Below, piece by piece: positions 57,496 to 64,000 of a stretch of DNA of 64,000 nt (within the stretch, counting starts at the first letter, position 1; every line of letters starts with the position of its first letter). The stretch is from Branchinecta lynchi (taxonomy: Eukaryota; Arthropoda; Branchiopoda; Anostraca; Branchinectidae): assembly GCA_023053575.1 (NCBI GenBank), contig JAKZAP010000014.1, positions 4,154,001 through 4,218,000 on the forward strand. The letters run 5' to 3'. The translations under genes and the position numbers were made by a program. The notes under the pieces are model-generated. The model searched no databases. It was not told where the DNA came from and was given only the letters and a program-made list of their open reading frames with translations.

Positions 57496-58306
57496 CTGGG
57501 CCTTGGTCGATGTACACAGTAAACATAAGCAGACCAAGGGGGTCCAGCTAGTTACAGGGGTGAACTTTTGCCTGATAGGGGCCCGACCTCGTTAGGTGCC
57601 AGAGTGGTAATTATTATGTGTAAACAAACGTTTTGTTGGTACTTGTGTCTATTTTATAAGGTGAAATTACGTTGAATAAATACTAATATAGAAGTACATT
57701 TTGTTCATTAAGTGAGCTCCGACTCTAAAAGTCCAGAACTTGGACAAACCACCACTATAATCTTGATCTTCTAGTTGTGTAATACCAATGTTGCTAACGA
57801 TTCTTTCTCATGTGTTTCTTTTGTCTTGTTTTTCTGATTTCTGTTTTCTGAGCTGCGGGAGGCGAGCTTGGAAAGGATTGAACATTTTAGTTATAAGTGG
57901 TCTTAATTTGTTTGTAATAATAATGTAGTAGAAGAAGAAGGCTAACAGATATTGCAACGTTGAATTAGAATAAAATACAACAAGAGCATAAGAAGTAACT
58001 CTAAGAAAAGAAAGAACACCTCCTAGTCGGATATCCTGGGTTCCAGCAAAATGACAGTAGTGTGGAGAGTGAGAGTTGTTAAGTTTGAAGTTTCCGATAT
58101 CATAACGACAATTCTGATATCAAGAGTACAAACAAAAAAGGTCAGCAGATGCTTTTTCGTCGATGTTTTGGCTCTTCTTTTTTATGCATAGTGTGTTCAA
58201 AATCAGTGCGGATTAAATCCCAAGTGTCGTCTGTTGAAACTGCGCATCCTTGTGTTATCCGTGATGATACTTCTGACAGTATACCAACGTACTTTTCTTT
58301 TTTTAG

Positions 58307-58585
58307 ACTCCAGATTATTACGACATCACCTATCCAGCCTGGACCTTCTGGGAGGGAGGACCGGCCATATCTCTATATCCTCGAGGCTTAGGTCGTTGGG
58401 ACCAACACCGGGAAAGCTTAAAGAAGGCATCTGACAGATGGCCATGGGAAGAAAAGAAGAATATGGCCTTCTTCCGTGGGTCAAGGACTAGCGATGAACG
58501 GGATCCTCTCGTTTTGCTGTCCAGGGAAAGACCTGATTTGGTGGATGCGCATTACACGAAGAACCAGGCTTGGAAATCTGATAAG
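58307..58585 (+). CDS. POGLUT1: POGLUT1 exon 4 (nucleotide-sugar binding region)
   Basis: Encodes residues 170-262 in one open frame of 93 codons. It begins [20 protein letters not shown], then LGRWD, then the strongly conserved [19 protein letters not shown] and [14 protein letters not shown]. The FRGSRTS-ERDPL block is a CAP10/POGLUT signature in the UDP-sugar binding half of the fold. The acceptor is ttttttttag and the donor is GATAAG|gtacgc; phase is 0 at both ends, so it joins exon 3 directly. The family is about 390 residues long, so about 130 residues, including the C-terminal KTEL-type ER-retention signal, should be downstream. I found no such exon before 64000. Confidence 0.95.
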
Positions 58586-58984
58586 GTACGCAGGGTAGTT
58601 TCATTTTTTGCAAAATATGTAGGATGCATAGTAATATATTACTGATAAGGTATGATTATTGATAAGGTATGTAGTTATTGATCAGGTATTATTGGAAAGG
58701 TATGTAGTTTTTTTTTTTTGCATTTTTTCGCCTTATTATTGAGAAGGTATTTGGTTCTGTTTTTTTTTTTGCAAAACGTGTAAGCTACCTTGTAATATTC
58801 TCGTGCCAAAATTATCGTAGTTTTTGTGTTTGATTTTGTTAGGTGTTAATGCCTTAGGCTAGGATTTTATTTATTTAACGATGGAAAATCATCATAATAA
58901 CGAATTGTCTTTTTTCTCTACCACTTGTATATCTAGCACTTTATTGACTAATCTATTTCATTTCATTATAATTAAAGAAAACAA

Positions 58985-59270
58985 AATAAGAGCTGTAAGC
59001 TCATTTGGCACTTGCAAGCATACGTAGTAGGTAAGGGTAACAACTAAGATTTGTGCACAATGTCCAACAATGTGCAATTTAAGGGGGCTGGGAACCAATT
59101 TTGTAAGCAAATGCACCGGTACACAAAAGATCATAGGCCCTTGGCTCACGAAAGTATATCATTCGCTCGAAAGTATTATTTTTTTGCATTTTGCGGCTAA
59201 GACGCGGGCTAAGACGTTCGAACTGAATTTGAGAACAAAATACTTGGGGCACAGATATCATGGGCCCGGG
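58985..59270 (+). mobile_element. Family A fragment A8 (5' end only)
   Basis: Begins with a degenerate family terminus, AATAAGAGCTGTAAGCTCAT, then TTGGCACTTGCAAGC, and fades out after about 280 bp. It contains none of the GGGG-rich monomers and no hairpin. It lies 400 bp after exon 4. Confidence 0.5.
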
Positions 59271-60178
59271 GGGATCCTAAAATTTTTTACTTTCTTAAAA
59301 AATTTTACTTTCTGAATAAAGTTTAGTTTCTTAAAAATGTTTAGTTTCTTAAAACAAAAAAATTTGAAAATATCTTGCATATTGTGACCGTATCTGCAAT
59401 AAGTAGGCTAAGTCTGTTATATCCCGCTCGATTGCGTTTGAGCAATCTGCCAGCTGTAGAGACTGTTTGATCTAGCATTTATTGCACTCTTTTATCACCC
59501 AGAATTATAAAATGATCGATTTTCGTTCGAGAACGAGAGTTTTTGAATTTGTGCGGCTTGCAGATGCAACCTCCGAAATCATATCCGCCGAGGCGGCGAA
59601 GAGGTAATGACGAGCTTTAACAAGAAAACGGCAGAGTTTTCTGTCGGAAATTTTTATTCGTAAAGACATTTCATGAAAATAAAGTATGATTAGTGCCCGT
59701 TGTACTTTAAGACCTGCTTTAAGGCTACAATTGTACCCTAGCTGCCCTTAAAATATCTTTCACTGGCTTTTTCCGCCACGACGATCGATAAGATTAGAAT
59801 GTTCAGGTTTAATACTGACTTTGAAGTCCTTACCATATTCTAGTCATACGAGTAATTTAGGTCTGCCTGGCACAAACCCACCCTCTCGTGGGTCGCTATT
59901 AATGCCACCCAAGTTTTCAAGCATGAACCAGTCTTGTACATGATAGCAGCCGATTCGAACAAGAACAGAAATACAAATAAGAGGAGAAATTAAAAACATT
60001 CGCAATCTGATATTTAAGAACCACAGGTGTACTCAACGATGCCCTTTCTAAATAAAGGTTGTTCATATAAATAACTGTTGATTTGAAGAAATAATTGAAG
60101 ATTCACCTAGCTCGTAGAACGAAAATAAAATTCCCGCCGTTGCCGAACTACACCTTGGTAAAGCAACTTGGTGATAGC

Positions 60179-60560
60179 AGGGACCCATAAATTTCCTGTA
60201 ATGACTCGCCATACAGGGGGCTTGTCAATAAGAGATTTCTGATGCGCTCTTGACCGAGCGTCAGATAGTTCGAGAAATACCCACAGGGATGAAATACCCG
60301 ACTATCCAGATAGACAAAATTTGTCGCAGCTGTTGTGCTGAACTAGGAATATTTTTCTGTAATGGAAGAGTATCCTGGATCTTTTGTCCTAGCTTAGGTT
60401 GGCATTCTTGCAATTTTGTCTATCTGAGCAAGCACGCCGATTCGACCCAAGCGGAATTTTTGGAAACTAGGTGATGCTCGGGCAACATAGCAACATAGAA
60501 GCATAGGAAATGACAAACCCCCCTGAATGGCGAGTCAATACAGGAAATTTATGGGTCCCT
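60179..60560. mobile_element. Foldback MITE with 9-bp target duplication
   Basis: Ends AGGGACCCATAAATTTCC and GGAAATTTATGGGTCCCT; the inverted arms extend about 50 bp (GACTCGCCAT...CAGGGGG). It is flanked by a perfect GGTGATAGC at 60170-60178 and 60561-60569. A second inner inverted pair (ATCCAGATAGACAAAATT / AATTTTGTCTATCTGAG) is present. A 9-bp duplication suggests a Mutator-like origin, but this is only inferred. Length 382 bp, no coding frame. Confidence 0.75.
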
Positions 60561-60929
60561 GGTGATAGCAACCGAGTGAATGCGTCTGTTTTCTTTCGCG
60601 TTTGTTGCATGTTTGCGGAGGAAAAGATTTCTGGTATCAAGATATAGCTGCTACAGAAGGGAGTTTGTTTCAAGGACCCCTCTTGTTTATAATGCTCTTT
60701 ATATGATATGATATTTATTACCTTGAAAGCCCAATATACCCAATATATATAAAGCAGCAATACAAACAAAAGGAAACACAGTAACGAACTTATTCTAACT
60801 ACCACTAAAACTACAAAAAATGATCTCTATGAATCATTGACAGCTTGAGGAATCTACCCACTTTCTTTATTTGTAACACTCACTCTTAAACATTTGCTAC
60901 ATCCATTCCTGAACACACTAATTTTCTCC

Positions 60930-61030
60930 AAATATTTCACTTCTCAGATCATTCAATTCCCTACATTCACACATAAGATGTCGCACACACTCATTCATAT
61001 CTCCACACATCGGGCGCAAGTTAGGACCTA
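60930..61030 (-). pseudogene. Decayed non-LTR C-terminal zinc-knuckle-like fragment
   Basis: The minus strand gives LRPMCGDMNECVRHLMCECR then ELNDLRSEIFGEN and a stop. The C..C....E...HL...C......R...F pattern resembles the C-terminal Cys/His motif found after the RT in several non-LTR retrotransposons. The rest of the element (down to about 60840) is not open. Confidence 0.45.
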
Positions 61031-61162
61031 TTATCCCAACCTCGCTTATGGAATTGTAAGCTAACTAAATCCCCGCCCTTCGCGATGGTTTCGTTTTTTA
61101 CCTTCGACCTTTTACCGCCTTTACGGCTGAGCCGAGATTGACAGTTGCGCAATGTAAACTTT

Positions 61163-61645
61163 AGTGGTGTTTTTGATCGCCGATGAAATTTCACCAGTAG
61201 ACGAAGCGAGTTTGCCGATTCGTGCTTATTTACTGTTTTCGATAGCCGATATCCTTTGATTCGCCGTTGTTTTTGGGGGCGCAAAAACGGGATTTTGTTT
61301 TGCTGGTAATGTACTTCTGTTATAACATAAATTACACATTGGGTATGTCTACTCACATTGGACTTCGAAGAGGCTGTTCTCATAAAGCAGAACAGAATCG
61401 TCATTTCCCTCCATTTTTGAAAGAAACGCTAAATCGTCAAACGAAATCCCAACGTCTACGGCAAACGGCTAGTCTTTGGCCGACCGACGATTGACAGGAA
61501 TTTAGGCGATAGACGTTAGCCGATCAGAACAAAAACAGAAATTAAGATATACAGCTACGGCAATCGGCGTCCGGCGAATGTCAAAAACGACAAAAGTCAG
61601 ACGGCTACGCTATCGCCGAACTAATCGGCGATCAAAAACGCCACT
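61163..61645. mobile_element. MITE with 22-bp terminal inverted repeats
   Basis: Left AGTGGTGTTTTTGATCGCC and right GGCGATCAAAAACGCCACT, differing at one base, 483 bp apart. Flanks share only TTT. The interior is rich in CGGC/GCCG motifs and has no coding frame. Confidence 0.6.
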
Positions 61646-64000
61646 TTTGTCGAAAGCTTCCAGGTCCACTGACTAGTTTTTCGCACAATAGGAGTTAAAA
61701 GTGTTGTTTTCTATTTTGGAAGATATGGTAGGCCATCAGGTCTACCTTCCGTTTAAACTTATTTTGTTTTGCTTGGTTTTCCCACCTTTAACCTCGGCGC
61801 GGTCAGTTTTCTAATATTTTGTTTGGATTGCTAATTTTATGCATTGTTTGAAACAGAGCGTGCCCGATTTTCAGTTCGGACTAGAATTTCTTCTGTCATT
61901 GATGCAGCATTAGTGACGTCACAAATTCCACGAAAAATGCCGCGAAGTTGCAGCATTTATGTGAAATTTTTGAGAAGAAGCTAGGAAAACGCCAGCGATC
62001 CATTTTGATCAACCTATTCTGGAATATTCTTTTTGTGTTTAATAAAATATATAAAAATAAAACAAAATATCTCATCACTGCGTCAGAGTCAAATTTAATT
62101 GTCTTCTAGTCTTTAGACTTCAAAAGTGGCACAATTTCCAAAATAAACAGTTACGAAACTTCGGGTAACTCGGCTATTTGGAGTAAAAAAAACAAATAAA
62201 ACTTGTTTGAAATATTTGTACTGGTATCGAAAAATAAGAAAGTATACTGCAATCATTCAAAATAATACAATATGGTGTTGTTTTTTGTTGGGTGATGGAA
62301 AATGACTTATTTATTATTTGTCAAAGGGAAAAATCAAACAAATGTCAGGCATAAATTATAACAGACACTGTTGAAATTAGCAAATTATTCAAGGAATTCT
62401 ACCTCTTTTTCCGAAATTAAATTATAGAGTAATCCTGGGAAGCTTGATAAAAATCATTTTATGTTCACACTGGTCTGACAGAACATAAACTGGATTGACC
62501 TAAAACTGCTCAAGTTTGACCTAATTTCCCAAGCTGCAGTCTGTTTACTGTCCCCAGAGTCATCAAAGGTCACATTCCAAAAGATTTATTTATCCCTGAT
62601 ATGTATGGGCCTATTTGGACGATGAGCGGCTGATTTTTGGATGCTAATGACGACGAGGGACCAAAGAAATAGCAACTCATACTGAAGTTCAAAGAAGAAA
62701 GGACGAGAGCATCTTTTGGTCTTGAAATCCAGCATTAATGCTGCATTTGTGGCAGCATTTTTCGTAAAAGAAGCTTTCGGACACACTCCATCCTTTTTAA
62801 ATAAACCCATTCATTAGCAGGTTGTGCGTGCATTATGCGGCCCCACATACTGTTAATTTACCTTAAAGCAATGATCTTAAATTGCCATCTTCACTAATGT
62901 AAATCGCGTTGATTTCATCAAGCCAGAATTTCTTCAATAAATGTATTTTAAAGTGGGGTATGATGTATAAATGGTGTCTTGCGTGCGTCGGGTAGGGGCC
63001 ACCCAGCGGATCGCCTAAAAAGGCAATTATAGACAATTCTCTGACTGTTGTTCAGAAAACCATAGCGCGTCGCTTGCGTTTGATGTCTAGTCATTAGAAT
63101 ATCCGTAATGATTCCGTAAACCTTGAACTAAACTTTGCGAAAGAGCTATTGGAAATGATAACTACCGACCCCTCCCCCCCCCCCCCCCCGATCCCCGAAA
63201 AATAGCGGGACAAGACAATAACATCAATTAATACTTGCCAGAGGACGAACGTCTAGATTGATGAAGTCGTTTGTGCCCTTTTTATGGAGAAAGTGAACAA
63301 TTAGTGCAGGGTAATATATTTTATTTTACTCCTGTAATGACCAGCGTATCTGCTACGGAAGAAAGCTATGAGGGTTTTTTTTTTATCAGTAAAGGATTTG
63401 ATTTGATTGATTTGACGAGCTCTTCTCTGGTTACGGGCCAAGGGTCGGCCGGGAGAACTGAGTCACCTAACTTAGATCGTCGCCGAAGAAAAGAATAAAA
63501 TTCAAAAGTAGCAAATATGTTTTGCACCGTATCTAGCGCAAAGAGTAATCTAAACAAAAATAAAGACAAATTAAAGCCACCTACCGTAGTTTTCTTATTC
63601 TTTTGCTGTTTCCGCTTTTAAAGGGCAGTACATTGGAACCATTGAAACCGTACATTGGACATCTCGTCCTAAATCTTTGGACTAATCCATTCAGAAAATC
63701 ACTGCTAGATGCCATTTATGTAAAGTTCTGAGTTTCTTATGCCAAAGGCAATGGAGAAAAGAGGCTGAGAAGTTTGTATAGTATCTCTGGAAATGTTGAC
63801 ACCTGTCGCCATAGGCCCATTCAGGCTTTCCTGCAGTCAGAAGTATCAGAGTCAGAAGTATCAGCTACACGTATAAAGGATGTTAAGAGTGTTACGAAAG
63901 TGTGTTCATGTAGTTTAGCATGTAAAGGTTGGTTTGTATAATAAAGAGTATTAAACTAAAACAAAAAAAAACTAAAAAACTGTAGTTATCCTCGAATATT
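61646..64000. other. No gene recognised at the right edge
   Basis: No POGLUT1 exon 5 or other coding homology was seen. The region has an AT-rich stretch with poly-C at 63175. Near the edge (about 63940) AATAAAG is followed after about 15 bases by an A-rich run, like the end of a retroposed transcript, but the rest lies outside recognition. Confidence 0.45.

Larger units (their letters stand above)
23240..58306 (+). other. POGLUT1 intron 3 (35,067 bp), repeat-filled
   Basis: Intron between exons 3 and 4, defined by gttagt at 23240 and ttttttttag at 58306. Most of its recognisable content is transposable-element derived; see the family A, B, C, D, E, H and LINE entries. I saw no host coding exon on either strand. 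Open frames longer than 100 codons here lie in repeats or have no recognisable family. Confidence 0.85.
54622..58306. other. End of intron 3, mostly unassigned
   Basis: Contains the tandem repeat at 54970, a family E flank relative near 55335-55430, MITE H2, and an E-like word (AGCCCAAGCTGA, minus strand) near 56560. A 146-codon minus-strand frame (56707-57147) has no recognisable domain. Confidence 0.4.

Noticed and set aside
58586..64000. Search for POGLUT1 exon 5 and the C-terminal KTEL end
   Set aside because: No frame after acceptor-like sites resembled the conserved region that should follow NQAWKS (the DHC-YKYLFN / GVAASFR block), so none is called.

Overview
This window is intron-rich, repeat-dense animal DNA, most likely from a highly heterozygous invertebrate. 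I cannot name the species. There is no prokaryotic gene organisation. Nearly every open frame above 60 codons is a chance frame inside a repeat. One host gene can be recognised, on the + strand. It is the 5' two-thirds of a protein O-glucosyltransferase 1 (POGLUT1 / Rumi / KTELC1) gene. Four exon types are visible: a signal-peptide exon, a Cys-rich exon, an exon with the catalytic Asp, and an exon with the nucleotide-sugar region. The splice phases chain exactly (1, 2, 0, 0) and give 262 codons. The C-terminal exons lie beyond the window or were not recognised.

Layout. 1-4473: upstream DNA with small inverted-repeat elements and a degenerate tandem array. 4474-14610 and 14711-21085 are two versions of the same locus on either side of a 100-N gap, each carrying exons 1 and 2. 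The homology ends exactly at the gap edges, so this looks like two allelic contig ends scaffolded in tandem rather than a real duplication. Comparing the versions reveals two presence/absence insertions: an 818-bp hAT-like foldback element with a perfect 8-bp target duplication, and a 2,988-bp element inserted in a T run. 21086-23239: rest of intron 2, then exon 3. 23240-58306: a 35-kb intron made largely of nested repeats. 58307-58585: exon 4. 58586-64000: intron 4 or beyond, with more small transposons.

Mobile elements. Two repeat families, here called A and B, share one architecture: an (A)ACAAGA-type 5' end, a subterminal inverted repeat, degenerate tandem monomers containing GATGAAACTTGG, a GACG/GACA microsatellite, and a short 3' hairpin made of the same subterminal repeat. 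This matches non-autonomous Helentron-like elements (HINE/DINE), but I infer that from structure only. A third family, E, is small and palindromic and carries a hammerhead-ribozyme-like core. One copy (43776-44000) is flanked by a perfect 15-bp direct repeat and has a complete minimal hammerhead, which suggests a Penelope- or retrozyme-like retroelement. Also present are fragments of at least five LINE-type retrotransposons (one long RT reading frame with a frameshift), several MITE families with TA, 8-bp or 9-bp target duplications, and nested insertions that give a relative order of events.

All calls come from reading the sequence by eye. No alignment, HMM or database search was run.
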